Shown in pieces: positions 43,884-54,249 of a stretch of DNA of 64,000 bases. The notes under the pieces are model-generated. The model did not search any database and was not told the origin of the DNA. It saw only the letters and a list, made by a program, of their open reading frames with translations. Every line of letters starts with the position of its first letter. The stretch's first letter is position 1. Origin of the DNA: Sphingobacterium sp. CZ-2 (GTDB lineage: Bacteria; Bacteroidota; Bacteroidia; Sphingobacteriales; Sphingobacteriaceae); assembly GCF_004526235.1 (NCBI RefSeq), contig NZ_CP038159.1:1674001-1738000 (forward strand), read 5' to 3'. The translations under genes and the position numbers were made by a program.

Positions 43884-43925
43884 CTAATATCTATCGTCTA
43901 ATATCTATCATCTAATATCTACCAA
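43884..43925. repeat. 14-bp tandem repeat (three copies) immediately after gyrB
   Basis: CTAATATCTATCGT, CTAATATCTATCAT and CTAATATCTACCAA lie head to tail, the last abutting the gyrB stop codon at 43926. Confidence 0.9.
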
Positions 43926-45893
<1,968 letters not shown>

Positions 45894-45917
45894 TTAATAT
45901 TACTGTTGATTAACTTT

Positions 45918-45948
45918 CAAAAATACGAAAAATTACCTTAATAATCAA
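45918..45948 (-). promoter_or_regulatory. Promoter of gyrB (TTG, 20 bp, TATTTTTG)
   Basis: -7 at 45918-45925 and TTG at 45946-45948 with an ideal 20-bp spacer; leader about 26 bases. Confidence 0.75.
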
Positions 45949-46031
45949 ACATAAAACGCTTAAAAATACGCTCGGGTACTCTCCCAAAAACATCCTCATC
46001 CAAGCCATTATTTACTAGCTTTTCATGCATT

Positions 46032-46065
46032 TTTGGTAAAATTTCATTTTTTTATCTTAGGTTTG
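46032..46065 (+). promoter_or_regulatory. Promoter of the OmpH-like lipoprotein gene (TTTG, 22 bp, TAGGTTTG)
   Basis: TTTG at 46032-46035 and TAGGTTTG at 46058-46065. The implied start near 46072 excludes the longer frame beginning at 46033 and supports ATG 46096. Confidence 0.65.
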
Positions 46066-46095
46066 TTCTTCAGAAAATCGAAATACAAGAAAAGA

Positions 46096-46704
46096 ATGAA
46101 TAAATTAGTAAAATTGACCTTAGGTCTTGTTGCCACTGCAGCAATCGTTTCCTGTAACCAAGAAGCAAAAAAAGATAACACTACTGCTTCCACTACAGCA
46201 GCAACAACAACCCCAACCACTGCCCAAGAAGAGAAGATCGTTTATGTAAATTCAGATTCTTTATCTGAAAAATACACGTACTACAAAGATGTACGCGCTA
46301 GATTAGAAGCGAAATTCAAAAAAGCGCAAGCTGATTTCCAGGCAAAAGGACAAGCTTACCAAAGAGAAGTAGCAGAATACCAACAAAAAGGTCAAGGCAT
46401 GAGCGCAACGGAACGCCAGGCAACTGAAGAGCGTTTGGTTCGTTTGCAAGGCGACCTTCAACGTATGGAGCAGAATGCTGGTCAATCCATTGGTCAAGAA
46501 GAGCAGACAGAATTCTCCAAAGTTTATACTGCAGTAACAGAATACCTTCAGAAACATGCTGAAGATAAAGGGTACAAATTGGTATTGACTTATTCAAAAA
46601 CCAACCCTGCCGTTCTTTATGCTGATCCAAAGATGGATATCACCAAAGAAGTGATCGACGCTTTGAACAAAGAATATGCGGATAAAACTCCTTCAAAGAA
46701 ATAA
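46096..46704 (+). CDS. OmpH/Skp-like periplasmic chaperone lipoprotein
   Basis: A 202-residue protein beginning with a lipoprotein signal (LVKLTLGLVATAAIVSC), lipidated at Cys20. After a Thr/Ala-rich linker (about residues 28-48), IVYVNSDSL starts an OmpH/Skp domain with a long coiled coil (KKAQADFQAKGQAYQREVAEY). Skp-type proteins hold unfolded outer-membrane proteins in the periplasm; a membrane-anchored form is common in Bacteroidota. ATG 46096 is chosen from the promoter position and because it yields the lipobox. It is flanked by its own promoter and terminator. Confidence 0.87.
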   Translation: MNKLVKLTLGLVATAAIVSCNQEAKKDNTTASTTAATTTPTTAQEEKIVYVNSDSLSEKYTYYKDVRARLEAKFKKAQADFQAKGQAYQREVAEYQQKGQGMSATERQATEERLVRLQGDLQRMEQNAGQSIGQEEQTEFSKVYTAVTEYLQKHAEDKGYKLVLTYSKTNPAVLYADPKMDITKEVIDALNKEYADKTPSKK

Positions 46705-46737
46705 TACACAGGAGGAGGTAATTCTTCATTAAGATAT

Positions 46738-46775
46738 AAAAATGGCAGTCTGAAAATACAGGCTGCCATTTTTTT
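46738..46775 (+). terminator. Rho-independent terminator of the OmpH-like gene
   Basis: AAATGGCAGTCTG / CAGGCTGCCATTT stem (one G-U pair) followed by a T-run. Confidence 0.85.
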
Positions 46776-46821
46776 GATATATCCTTAAATCTCCCTAATT
46801 TTCGGTAATTATTACGCTACT

Positions 46822-47727
46822 ATGGTAAAACAGATTCTCAGCAAGGAAGACAATGGTTTCGACTGGTTCGACATCTTCAACCCTTCTATCGATGATTTCA
46901 CAGATCTCAAAGAAAGGTACAACATTAAGGATGCTTCCATCAAAGATTGCCTGGAAATCGGCCATTTGCCAAAAATTGAAGAATTTGAGGAATACCATTT
47001 CCTCATCCTTAGGAATATTGCAGAGAGTTTTCCGGAAAGTTCCGATACCTTAACGGATATCACCAATCGAATTTCCTTATTCTACGGGCAGGACTTTGTC
47101 ATCACGGTACATCGGAATGAAATCAATTTCCTTTCCGAATTGATCGATCTGGATAAGACCAATAAAAAACTGAAATCCAGCAAAAGCCTGGTGAATACCC
47201 TGGTTTCTTCTTCGCTAAAATCATTCGAAACCTTGATCATTTCCGATCTTTCCGAGAAACTGGATAATTATGAAGAGATTGTTTTCCTGCATAGCCGCAG
47301 AAAACCTTTCCTTCGAAAGGTGTACTATTTGAAAAGACAGGTTGACTTGATCCGGATCATTCTGACCCTGTACAAGGATATCGTGGACTATTTCCATATG
47401 CCCGAGTACCAGAACATCTATACGCAAGACTTAAGGGATATCTATTCCAGAACGAATACCCTTTACCGCAATATCAGTGAGAACACGGCACAATTGCTGT
47501 CCATCTATTTCAACATCGAATCCAACCATACCAATGAGATCATGCGTACGCTGACCATCATCTCCGTATTTTTTATGCCTTTAACGTTTATCGTAGGGGT
47601 TTATGGCATGAATTTCAAATACATGCCTGAACTGGAATGGTACTATGGATACCCGATCATTATTGGGGTAATGATGGCGCTTTCTGCCCTGATCTATATC
47701 TGGTTCAAAAGAAAACGATGGTTATAA
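46822..47727 (+). CDS. corA: CorA-family magnesium/cobalt transporter
   Basis: A 301-residue pentameric divalent-cation channel. The large cytoplasmic alpha/beta funnel domain (residues 1 to about 235) is followed by two C-terminal transmembrane helices; the first ends in the signature YGMNF (Gly262-Met263-Asn264), and the loop MPELEW follows. The positively charged end FKRKRWL is typical. It is convergent with tsaB with only 2 bp between their stop codons. Confidence 0.93.
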   Translation: MVKQILSKEDNGFDWFDIFNPSIDDFTDLKERYNIKDASIKDCLEIGHLPKIEEFEEYHFLILRNIAESFPESSDTLTDITNRISLFYGQDFVITVHRNEINFLSELIDLDKTNKKLKSSKSLVNTLVSSSLKSFETLIISDLSEKLDNYEEIVFLHSRRKPFLRKVYYLKRQVDLIRIILTLYKDIVDYFHMPEYQNIYTQDLRDIYSRTNTLYRNISENTAQLLSIYFNIESNHTNEIMRTLTIISVFFMPLTFIVGVYGMNFKYMPELEWYYGYPIIIGVMMALSALIYIWFKRKRWL

Positions 47728-47729
47728 GA

Positions 47730-48443
47730 TTAAGAGGAAAGTAGGTTCTTTTTAGACTTGGTCACCACAAAATCCTTCAGGTAATACGGTTCAAAATAAG
47801 CAACATCCTCAAATTGCTGTTGTTTGAATTTATCATAGGCCTGCTTTCCTTGCTGAGAGGCATGGGATTCAAAGCCCTCTACTATAGTCACCCCCTCTTT
47901 GGAGGCAAACATCTCCTTGAACTTATCTGCACCAGCTCCAAATAAAACGACCTTGAAACCTTCCTTCAAATACGCATCAAAGGTTTGTTCATCCACGATC
48001 AGGGCATGGGTTTCCGTTAAAGTTGTTCCATCAGCATCAAAAAATGCTGTGTAGACTTCCAATCTCCGTGCATCAATCATTGGACATAGCATCAGCTTCT
48101 CCCCTACATGCTCATGATTCATCAGATACCCACCTAACATCGCTTCTAAGCTATTAATTCCGATCAAAGGGATATCCATTGCATAGCACAATCCTTTTGC
48201 CGCAGAAACCCCTATTCGCAACCCGGTATAAGAGCCCGGCCCCATGCTCACAGATATTGCTGCCAGGTCCTGAAACGTCAGCCCCGTCTTATCCAAAAGC
48301 TCTTGGATAAAGACCGTCAATGCCGTTGCATGCATATTGGGTTCATTGCTGAACACGGAATCAACTAAACGACCGTTATTGGATAGGGAAACCGAACATA
48401 CCTGTGTTGCAGTTTCAATGGAAAGGATATAGCAGTTTGACAT
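47730..48443 (-). CDS. tsaB: tRNA threonylcarbamoyladenosine biosynthesis protein TsaB
   Basis: Partner of TsaD/TsaE in making the universal t6A modification at position 37 of ANN-decoding tRNAs. The ASKHA-fold signature is present (ILSIETATQVCSVSL; ISVSMGPGSYTGLRIGVSAAKGLC). The ATG at 48443 gives the standard N-terminus and a 7-bp gap to yidD; the ORF can be extended to 48479, but that would overlap yidD. Length is 237 residues. It is the last gene of rpmH-rnpA-yidD-tsaB. Confidence 0.93.
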   Translation of the reverse strand: MSNCYILSIETATQVCSVSLSNNGRLVDSVFSNEPNMHATALTVFIQELLDKTGLTFQDLAAISVSMGPGSYTGLRIGVSAAKGLCYAMDIPLIGINSLEAMLGGYLMNHEHVGEKLMLCPMIDARRLEVYTAFFDADGTTLTETHALIVDEQTFDAYLKEGFKVVLFGAGADKFKEMFASKEGVTIVEGFESHASQQGKQAYDKFKQQQFEDVAYFEPYYLKDFVVTKSKKNLLSS

Positions 48444-48450
48444 AGTAGAA

Positions 48451-48705
48451 TTATGGAACAGGATCATGACCATGACCACCCCATGGGTTACAACGAGCGA
48501 TCCGTTTTACCGTCATCCATCCGCCTTTGAAAGGGCCATATTTCAGGATGGCTTCCTTCCCATATTGGGAGCAGGTTGGCGAATACCGACAACTTGCACC
48601 TAAAAAGGGCGATATGAACAACTGGTAAAACCTAATAATAAAAAGGAATACCCATTTGATGGGAAGCTTAATTCCCTTCTCCCAGATCAGATTTAGCAAT
48701 TTCAT
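48451..48705 (-). CDS. yidD: YidD membrane protein insertion efficiency factor
   Basis: An 84-residue protein with the characteristic cysteine pattern [11 protein letters not shown] and the segment [25 protein letters not shown]. It is a peripheral inner-membrane protein that assists YidC-dependent insertion. Its start overlaps the 3' end of rnpA by 38 bp, the usual arrangement; the yidC gene that often follows is not here. Confidence 0.95.
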   Translation of the reverse strand: MKLLNLIWEKGIKLPIKWVFLFIIRFYQLFISPFLGASCRYSPTCSQYGKEAILKYGPFKGGWMTVKRIARCNPWGGHGHDPVP

Positions 48706-49075
48706 TTTTCAATTTTAAGAGCATTTGCTTCATTTTTGCCTGCATTTCGGCAAATGGCAGATCTTCTTTGCCCACGTATTGTATGGTCAAGAGCAAATGT
48801 AGGGAATGTTCAGTCAAAAAATCGTAAAGATTATGCTTTTCCAAACGATAGGCTTCGCGCATCCGACGCTTGAAATAATTGCGGTCGACCGCTTTCTTAA
48901 ACTTACGCTTGGAAACTGAAATGATGGTTTGTACAGGGTATGGGAGTTCGGAAGGAGCCTGGGCATAGACCATCCGGAAAGGATATACAATAAAAGAAGA
49001 ACCATTATCGAAAAGATGGTCGATCCACCTTTTGCTACATAATCGTTCTTCTTTTGTAAATGTATATTTTTTCAT
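48668..49075 (-). CDS. rnpA: Ribonuclease P protein component
   Basis: Basic protein cofactor of RNase P, which matures tRNA 5' ends. The RNR-type signature [17 protein letters not shown] is present along with [10 protein letters not shown] at the N-terminus and the central beta strands. Length is 135 residues. ATG 49075 is preferred because it gives the conserved start; ATG 49087 is also possible. It is downstream of rpmH and overlaps yidD. Confidence 0.93.
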   Translation of the reverse strand: MKKYTFTKEERLCSKRWIDHLFDNGSSFIVYPFRMVYAQAPSELPYPVQTIISVSKRKFKKAVDRNYFKRRMREAYRLEKHNLYDFLTEHSLHLLLTIQYVGKEDLPFAEMQAKMKQMLLKLKNEIAKSDLGEGN

Positions 49076-49135
49076 CTCGATGTGCATTGAGCCGGCTAAA
49101 TTAGCTCGGTCGACGTATCACCGGCGATGTTTGGA

Positions 49136-49294
49136 TTAACCTTTGTGACGGTATTCGTCAGAAACTGTAAGGCGTTTTCTTCCTTTAGCTCTACGAGAAG
49201 CTAATACTCTTCTACCATTTGCAGAGCTCATACGCTCTCTGAATCCGTGTTTATTTCTTCTTTTTCTTTGCGAAGGTTGAAATGTTCTCTTCAT
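49136..49294 (-). CDS. rpmH: 50S ribosomal protein L34
   Basis: A 52-residue, very basic protein read directly from the sequence: [20 protein letters not shown] at the start and [15 protein letters not shown] at the end, the canonical L34 pattern. It is too short for most ORF filters. It is the first gene of rpmH-rnpA-yidD-tsaB and has a good promoter 58 bp upstream. Confidence 0.97.
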   Translation of the reverse strand: MKRTFQPSQRKRRNKHGFRERMSSANGRRVLASRRAKGRKRLTVSDEYRHKG

Positions 49295-49351
49295 GACGCT
49301 TTTATGCTTGTTTTTATACTTTTAATCAATTTATCCCTCAAAAGAGGAATG

Positions 49352-49382
49352 CAAAAATAAAGTTTATTTCACAATTCCGCAA
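49352..49382 (-). promoter_or_regulatory. Promoter of rpmH-rnpA (TTG, 20 bp, TATTTTTG)
   Basis: -7 at 49352-49359 and TTG at 49380-49382 with a 20-bp spacer; leader about 50 bases. It lies just beyond the mscL terminator. Confidence 0.75.
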
Positions 49383-49406
49383 CACTCAGGATATAATAAA
49401 TAAAAA

Positions 49407-49448
49407 AAAGCAAATTAATTAGGCATGATCACCTGCATAATTTGCTTT
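49407..49448 (-). terminator. Rho-independent terminator of mscL
   Basis: AAAGCAAATTA / TAATTTGCTTT stem; read leftwards it runs into eight or more U residues. Confidence 0.82.
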
Positions 49449-49465
49449 CTGAGCGCAGAAATGGC

Positions 49466-49873
49466 TTATTTATTTCTTAATAAATCGCGAATCTCTGTCA
49501 ACAAAACTTCTTCTTTTGTTGGAGGAGCTGGAGCTGCTTCTTCAGCTGGTTTTTCGCGTTTCAATGAATTCAATCCTTTGATCACGATGAAAATACAGAA
49601 GGCAATGATCAAGAACTGGATCAGCACGTTGATGAAGTTACCGTAGTTGATCGCTACTTCTGTGGTACCAGCAGCTTCATTCGCTTCGCTGATCACATAT
49701 TTCATCTTGGAGAAATCTACTCCACCTGTGATAAAACCGATCGGAGGCATGATGATATCATCCACTAAAGATGTTACAATCTTACCGAATGCACCACCAA
49801 TAACCACACCGACCGCTAGATCGATGACACTGCCACGCATGGCAAATTCTTTAAACTCTTTTAAAAATCCCAT
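49466..49873 (-). CDS. mscL: Large-conductance mechanosensitive channel
   Basis: A 135-residue channel that opens under membrane tension to relieve hypo-osmotic shock. The N-terminal amphipathic helix ([12 protein letters not shown]) and first transmembrane helix ([31 protein letters not shown]) are canonical, followed by a periplasmic loop, the second helix ([16 protein letters not shown]) and a cytoplasmic helix ([10 protein letters not shown]). ATG 49873 replaces an upstream TTG frame start. It is a single-gene unit. Confidence 0.95.
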   Translation of the reverse strand: MGFLKEFKEFAMRGSVIDLAVGVVIGGAFGKIVTSLVDDIIMPPIGFITGGVDFSKMKYVISEANEAAGTTEVAINYGNFINVLIQFLIIAFCIFIVIKGLNSLKREKPAEEAAPAPPTKEEVLLTEIRDLLRNK

Positions 49874-50059
49874 TTTATTCAATAGTCTTAACTGTGAAAA
49901 ATTTATTTGCTATTTGAAATTTAAAACAAATAATCGACAAAAAAAACGGTTTAGAATGATATAATAAAATAATTCCGAAAATATTTGTCTATATTTAGTA
50001 GGCTACGAACTACATTTAACAAAAAAAAATTAAGGTGAAGTGAATTGTCACGAATATCT

Positions 50060-50067
50060 TATATTTG
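50060..50067 (+). promoter_or_regulatory. -7 element TATATTTG upstream of the response regulator
   Basis: Exact TAnnTTTG; start near 50074 gives a leader of about 90 bases before ATG 50166. The rest of the 283-bp spacer (49883-50165) is AT-rich and I see nothing else in it. Confidence 0.5.
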
Positions 50068-50165
50068 AAGAAATAAATTAACTACTATAAATAATAAATA
50101 AACCCTGCCTATTGATAAATCACACAGTCAAAAAAGCAGAAATCTCGGTTAGTGATCGTGTAAAT

Positions 50166-50810
50166 ATGAAGAAAATTTTAATTGCCGACGACCACATCAT
50201 AGTAAGACTAGGTGTTTCAACCGCCATCAAGGAGACCATTAAGGCTGTTGAAATCACCCAGGCCCAGACCTATGATGAAGTTTTTGGGGAGCTAAAAAAT
50301 AACAGGTACGACTTATTGCTCTTGGACATCAATATGCCCGGAGGAAATAACATCAAGGTCATTAAAGAGATATTGGAAATCCAGCCCGATTTGAAGATCC
50401 TGGTGTTCTCATCCTATGATGAGAGCCTCTATGCATTAAGGTATATTGAAGCTGGAGCGGCAGGATATGTGAACAAAACGACCAGCATGACTGAGTTCAC
50501 CAATGCCATTAACAGCATCTTCGAAAGAGGAAGATATATGTCGGATGCCATTAAAGATCTCTATGTGCAGAAGTTGACCACCAGCAAATCAAAGGTCGAT
50601 AGCTTGAACCCATTGTTCAAATTATCGAACCGGGAAATGGATGTGGCCAGACACTTGATCGAAGGTTTGGGAATCATTGAAGTTTCCAACCGATTGAACC
50701 TGAGTTCCTCTACTGTAAGTACCTATAAGAGCAGAATATTTGAAAAATTAGGGGTAACCAATATTCCCGATTTGATTTCCCTGTTCAAAATGAATACAGA
50801 AAAGGAATAA
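50166..50810 (+). CDS. NarL/FixJ-type response regulator (orphan)
   Basis: A 214-residue two-domain regulator. The receiver domain begins KKILIADDHIIVRLG with the acidic pair and has the phospho-acceptor Asp54 in LLLDINMPGG, followed by FSSYDE and an AAGYVNKT switch region. The C-terminal LuxR-type helix-turn-helix reads LSNREMDVARHLIEGLG and SSSTVSTYKSRIFEKLG. ATG 50166 is chosen over the TTG at 50112. No histidine kinase adjoins it; the only kinase in the window is the hybrid at 15240. Confidence 0.93.
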   Translation: MKKILIADDHIIVRLGVSTAIKETIKAVEITQAQTYDEVFGELKNNRYDLLLLDINMPGGNNIKVIKEILEIQPDLKILVFSSYDESLYALRYIEAGAAGYVNKTTSMTEFTNAINSIFERGRYMSDAIKDLYVQKLTTSKSKVDSLNPLFKLSNREMDVARHLIEGLGIIEVSNRLNLSSSTVSTYKSRIFEKLGVTNIPDLISLFKMNTEKE

Positions 50811-50829
50811 CCGCTTGGTTATTCCTTTT
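50801..50829 (+). terminator. Terminator overlapping the stop codon of the response regulator gene
   Basis: Perfect 12-bp stem AAAGGAATAACC / GGTTATTCCTTT with loop GCTT; the stop codon lies within the left arm and a T-rich tail follows. Confidence 0.88.
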
Positions 50830-50853
50830 CTTTTATACAATAAAATTTTGGTA

Positions 50854-51990
50854 TTATTTCAAACTATCCATTGTTTGAAGCGGAATATCTTTTCTATCAA
50901 TTCCCTTTAATGGACGTTGTTCGGTATAAGTATAGCCATTATCCTCCAGGCTCCATAATAAAGGCGCAAGGTAATTGACCGTGTTTTTAGCCCCTTGGTT
51001 GATCGCTCCCATATTATGGGTATCTTTGGAGTTCTTAGCCTCGTTCTCGATCTCAAACGGCCCAGAAAAGCCTCTCTCGTGCAATATCTCTACAAATGCA
51101 TTCCAGTCCATATGATCTGTACCACCAAATCCAGGCAGCATAGCGGTATAATGATGTCTATCCCAATCATGCTGCGGGATACTGACCCCAGCCAATTCTG
51201 CCAATTCTGGCGATACATATTGCATCGGATACATTCCGCCCCATTCGGTATAGGCTTTTCCGTAGTTCATACGTGTTGTTTTCACATGGATACGTTTCAA
51301 CCTGTTGATGTCCATTTCATCAATGACATCCACCGGATCGGTATTCTGCCAAATATCATGGGAAGGATCGTAGATCTCGCCATGGGCAGCACTAGGGATC
51401 ATCGCATACATCAATTTGCGGGCAGCTAGGACTCCTGGTAAATTATTAAAGGTACTGCTATAGCGGGAAGATCTCCAGCCCTCCATCGGGCAATTCTCAT
51501 AGACGATCGTCACGCCCAAACCTTCCGCATATTTTACGATCGGTTCAAAAACCTTTTTATATTCCTCCAGATTCCGTTGGAATCCATCGATCTGATTACC
51601 CAATTCATGGTTATACCCCACAAAGGTCCCTACCTTCACATCGTTCTCATCACCACCCAACAAATGCGCGATCCGGATCAAGGCCAACAAATGGTTCTGA
51701 TTTTTTACACGTTGGTCTTCCTCGCCTCCTATCATATTCTCAAAGGCGCCTAAGGACAAGCGTAATCCTTTGGCATTGAATTTATCCAACAATGCCTTAG
51801 CCTGTTCCGGTCCAAAGGATTCATAATCCAAATGGGTCGCGGTATGGTCCTGTCTGGCACCATCCCTACGGAAAACACAAAGATCTATCCCTTGTGCACC
51901 CGCCGCGTTTGCCGCATCCAACAATTCATCTTGAGTCAATTGATCATAGGCCGAGCTCATCAGCCAGATAGGATTTTGAAGTTTATTCAT
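50854..51990 (-). CDS. Sugar phosphate isomerase/epimerase (xylose-isomerase-like TIM barrel)
   Basis: A 378-residue protein of the AP-endonuclease-2/xylose isomerase-like TIM-barrel family. Features are GIDLCVFRRDG at the N-terminal strand, VIYENCPMEGW, YDPSHDIWQNTDP and the metal-binding FEIENEAK near the C-terminus. The substrate is probably a sugar or inositol derivative but is not predictable. ATG 51990 (MNKLQNPIWLMSSAYDQL) is preferred over the longer frame from 52053. It is a cytoplasmic, monocistronic gene, convergent with the response regulator. Confidence 0.85.
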   Translation of the reverse strand: MNKLQNPIWLMSSAYDQLTQDELLDAANAAGAQGIDLCVFRRDGARQDHTATHLDYESFGPEQAKALLDKFNAKGLRLSLGAFENMIGGEEDQRVKNQNHLLALIRIAHLLGGDENDVKVGTFVGYNHELGNQIDGFQRNLEEYKKVFEPIVKYAEGLGVTIVYENCPMEGWRSSRYSSTFNNLPGVLAARKLMYAMIPSAAHGEIYDPSHDIWQNTDPVDVIDEMDINRLKRIHVKTTRMNYGKAYTEWGGMYPMQYVSPELAELAGVSIPQHDWDRHHYTAMLPGFGGTDHMDWNAFVEILHERGFSGPFEIENEAKNSKDTHNMGAINQGAKNTVNYLAPLLWSLEDNGYTYTEQRPLKGIDRKDIPLQTMDSLK

Positions 51991-52068
51991 ATTGTAAATA
52001 TAATAGTATTTGCGCATAAAAAAAGCCCATTGATAGGGCTTAAACTGTAACAAGGTTTTCTCAGGTTT

Positions 52069-52254
52069 CTATTTCTTGTTTTTCAGATCCTGAATACCTA
52101 AACGTAAAGATTGAGCCAATGTTTTCACATCCTGCAAACCTTTTCTCACGCGTGTTCCAGCAGCGCTATTTGCTTTTGAATAGAATTTTTCAGCATCATT
52201 TTCCAATCCATCGATAACTGATTTAAGTTCTTTGAATTTATCAATACTTGCCAT
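52069..52254 (-). CDS. Histone H1-like (Hc1-type) DNA-binding protein
   Basis: A 61-residue basic helical protein matching the small H1-like proteins of Bacteroidota (KFKELKSVIDGLENDAEKFY, NSAAGTRVRKGLQDVK). These are thought to help compact the nucleoid. The ATG at 52254 gives the usual start; the longer frame to 52317 begins upstream of the expected N-terminus. Its promoter element lies just past the ftsZ terminator, so it is a separate unit downstream of the division cluster. Confidence 0.88.
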   Translation of the reverse strand: MASIDKFKELKSVIDGLENDAEKFYSKANSAAGTRVRKGLQDVKTLAQSLRLGIQDLKNKK

Positions 52255-52321
52255 AATTGTTAGATTTAATTGAGATAATTTTTTAGTAACTACCTCTAAA
52301 TTAACATCTTTTTTCAAAAAA

Positions 52322-52329
52322 CAAAACTA
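52322..52329 (-). promoter_or_regulatory. -7 element TAGTTTTG of the histone-like gene
   Basis: Fits TAnnTTTG; start near 52315. It sits in the U-run side of the ftsZ terminator, so part of that hairpin overlaps the -33 region. Confidence 0.5.
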
Positions 52330-52337
52330 AAAACAAA

Positions 52338-52360
52338 AAAGGTGGTCTTCACAGACCACC
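52338..52360 (-). terminator. Rho-independent terminator of the dcw cluster (after ftsZ)
   Basis: GGTGGTCT / AGACCACC stem with a 4-base loop and, reading leftwards, a U-run. Confidence 0.85.
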
Positions 52361-52383
52361 CTTTAGTATTAAATAGGATAAGA

Positions 52384-54108
52384 TTAATCTACATTGTCGT
52401 GCAAGAACGAATTGTTCGGTCTGATCTCCGTTTCACCATCATCAAACGACAAGGTAAAGCGGCTCACTTGTGATTGGGAAGAATGTGGCACATCATCCAA
52501 GGTCTTTTGTTTTCTCTTGTATGCTGGCTCATTCTCCAATTCCTGAAGACCGTTCGAAGACTTCAATTTCATGCTCAATTCTTTCAAACGAAGGATTCTT
52601 TCTTTCGTTTTCATCAATTGATCCTCAAAATTGGACTCTTCTTTGATCGCCTCTTCCAGTTCAACTTCAGCTTTTGGCTGAGGTTCTGCCTGCAATGGCG
52701 ACTGAATTGGTGCTTGCGCCTGTGGAGCAACTTCCTCCGGTTCTTCGTTGGTTTTATACGCATCGAATACCGTTGGCAATTTGAATTCGAAGATCGATGG
52801 TGAAGTTTTCAATTCAAACCCGTGTGGATTTGGATCTTCTTCTACCTCTTCAACATCATTACTATCTTCAAGCTCCAAGGTATGACGAATCAAATTTGGT
52901 TCTTTGTTCTCCACTGCATTTGCTTGTGAAGCAGATGCTACTTTATTGGAAAACAGATCAGCTTGTGGACCTTGAGGAGCAGTTGGCTCCGCCGGTTGTG
53001 TAGTCTTTACAAAAGCCGATGGCTCCTGTGCAGTACGCTCAACAAACTGATTGGTTGCTACTGGTTTTACGAAAGCCGAAGTTTGAACTTCGGGTGTTAA
53101 GGGAATAGCGATCTTCTCTTTCTCTTTTTCTTTCACGCGCTCTTCCGCAGTTTGAAAACCAGTCGCGATTATGGTTACAGAAAGCTCCTCGTCGTAGTCC
53201 TCATCGATACAGTTACCCCAGATCAGATCAGCCGAAAGACCAGCCTTCTCTTGGATATAATCTGTTACGATAGCTACCTCATCCATGGTTACCTCACGTG
53301 TACCGGAAGTAATGTTCAATAGGATGTAACGAGCACCTTCAATTTCATTGTCTTTTAATAATGGAGAGGCCAATGCGCCAGTTACAGCATCTAATGCGCG
53401 TTGTTCTCCTTTTGCCACAGCATTACCCATGATAGCAACACCGCTATCATTCATTACGGTACGAACATCCTTGAAATCGACGTTCACATAACCCGGAATA
53501 GTAATAATTTCAGCAATACCCTTTGCAGCAGTCGTTAAGATATCATCTGCTTTTGCAAAGGCAGCAGTCATTGTTAGGTTTCCGAAGATCTCACGTAAGC
53601 GATCGTTCGAAATCACTAAATAGGAATCCACGTATTTACGTAGTTCTTCCAAGCCATCTTCAGCTTGCATACGACGACGCTTACCTTCGAAAGTAAAGGG
53701 AGTAGTCACAATAGCAACGGTCAATATCCCCAATTCCTTTGCTGCTTTCGCCAATACTGGACTTGCTCCAGTACCGGTTCCACCACCCATACCTGCTGTG
53801 ATGAAAAGCATCTTCGTATTGGTACCCAACATACGTTTGATATCCTCAATACTCTCGATAGCCGAGTTCTCACCCACATCAGGATCGGCACCAGCACCCA
53901 TTCCTTCCGTTAAACTTGCTCCTAATTGTACCTTGTTCGGGATAGGACTCAACTCCAATGCTTGCGCATCCGTGTTACACACGATGAAGTCTACACCACT
54001 AATTCCCTGCTTGTACATGTGGTTTACAGCATTCCCGCCGCCTCCACCTACACCAATTACCTTGATAATTGATGAATTCTCCTTTAACATTTCAAATTGT
54101 ATCGACAT
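52384..54108 (-). CDS. ftsZ: Cell division protein FtsZ
   Basis: Tubulin-like GTPase that forms the division ring. The GTPase region has VIGVGGGGGNAVNHM, the tubulin signature GGGTGTGASPV and the T7 loop DFKDVRTVMNDSG. The globular core ends near residue 325, followed by a linker of about 200 residues rich in P, E, Q and A. At 574 residues it is far longer than the usual 380-400. A conserved-tail-like PAYKRKQKTLDD lies about 40 residues before the end, followed by RFTLSFDDGETEIRPNNSF. It is the last gene of the cluster, 141 bp after ftsA. Confidence 0.96.
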   Translation of the reverse strand: MSIQFEMLKENSSIIKVIGVGGGGGNAVNHMYKQGISGVDFIVCNTDAQALELSPIPNKVQLGASLTEGMGAGADPDVGENSAIESIEDIKRMLGTNTKMLFITAGMGGGTGTGASPVLAKAAKELGILTVAIVTTPFTFEGKRRRMQAEDGLEELRKYVDSYLVISNDRLREIFGNLTMTAAFAKADDILTTAAKGIAEIITIPGYVNVDFKDVRTVMNDSGVAIMGNAVAKGEQRALDAVTGALASPLLKDNEIEGARYILLNITSGTREVTMDEVAIVTDYIQEKAGLSADLIWGNCIDEDYDEELSVTIIATGFQTAEERVKEKEKEKIAIPLTPEVQTSAFVKPVATNQFVERTAQEPSAFVKTTQPAEPTAPQGPQADLFSNKVASASQANAVENKEPNLIRHTLELEDSNDVEEVEEDPNPHGFELKTSPSIFEFKLPTVFDAYKTNEEPEEVAPQAQAPIQSPLQAEPQPKAEVELEEAIKEESNFEDQLMKTKERILRLKELSMKLKSSNGLQELENEPAYKRKQKTLDDVPHSSQSQVSRFTLSFDDGETEIRPNNSFLHDNVD

Positions 54109-54202
54109 ATAATTTATCCTATTTAATTCTTCATCAATCTATTACGTTATCGCAACTTGACTCAACAATTCTAATGTAATATTACCAATATATTAACAAT
54201 AG

Positions 54203-54230
54203 TTATCCACATTTGTTAAATTGTGGAAAA
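54203..54230. promoter_or_regulatory. Inverted DnaA-box-like pair between ftsA and ftsZ
   Basis: TTATCCACA (54203-54211) is a perfect DnaA box; TGTGGAAAA (54222-54230) is the inverse with one mismatch. Together TCCACATTT and AAATTGTGGA form a hairpin with a one-base bulge. It may be a DnaA-binding or other regulatory site in the ftsA-ftsZ spacer, or chance. Confidence 0.35.
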
Positions 54231-54249
54231 AACATACTGATGTTGATAA

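Noticed and set aside
46303..46630. Minus-strand frames opposite the OmpH-like gene
   Set aside because: Shadows of the coiled-coil coding sequence.
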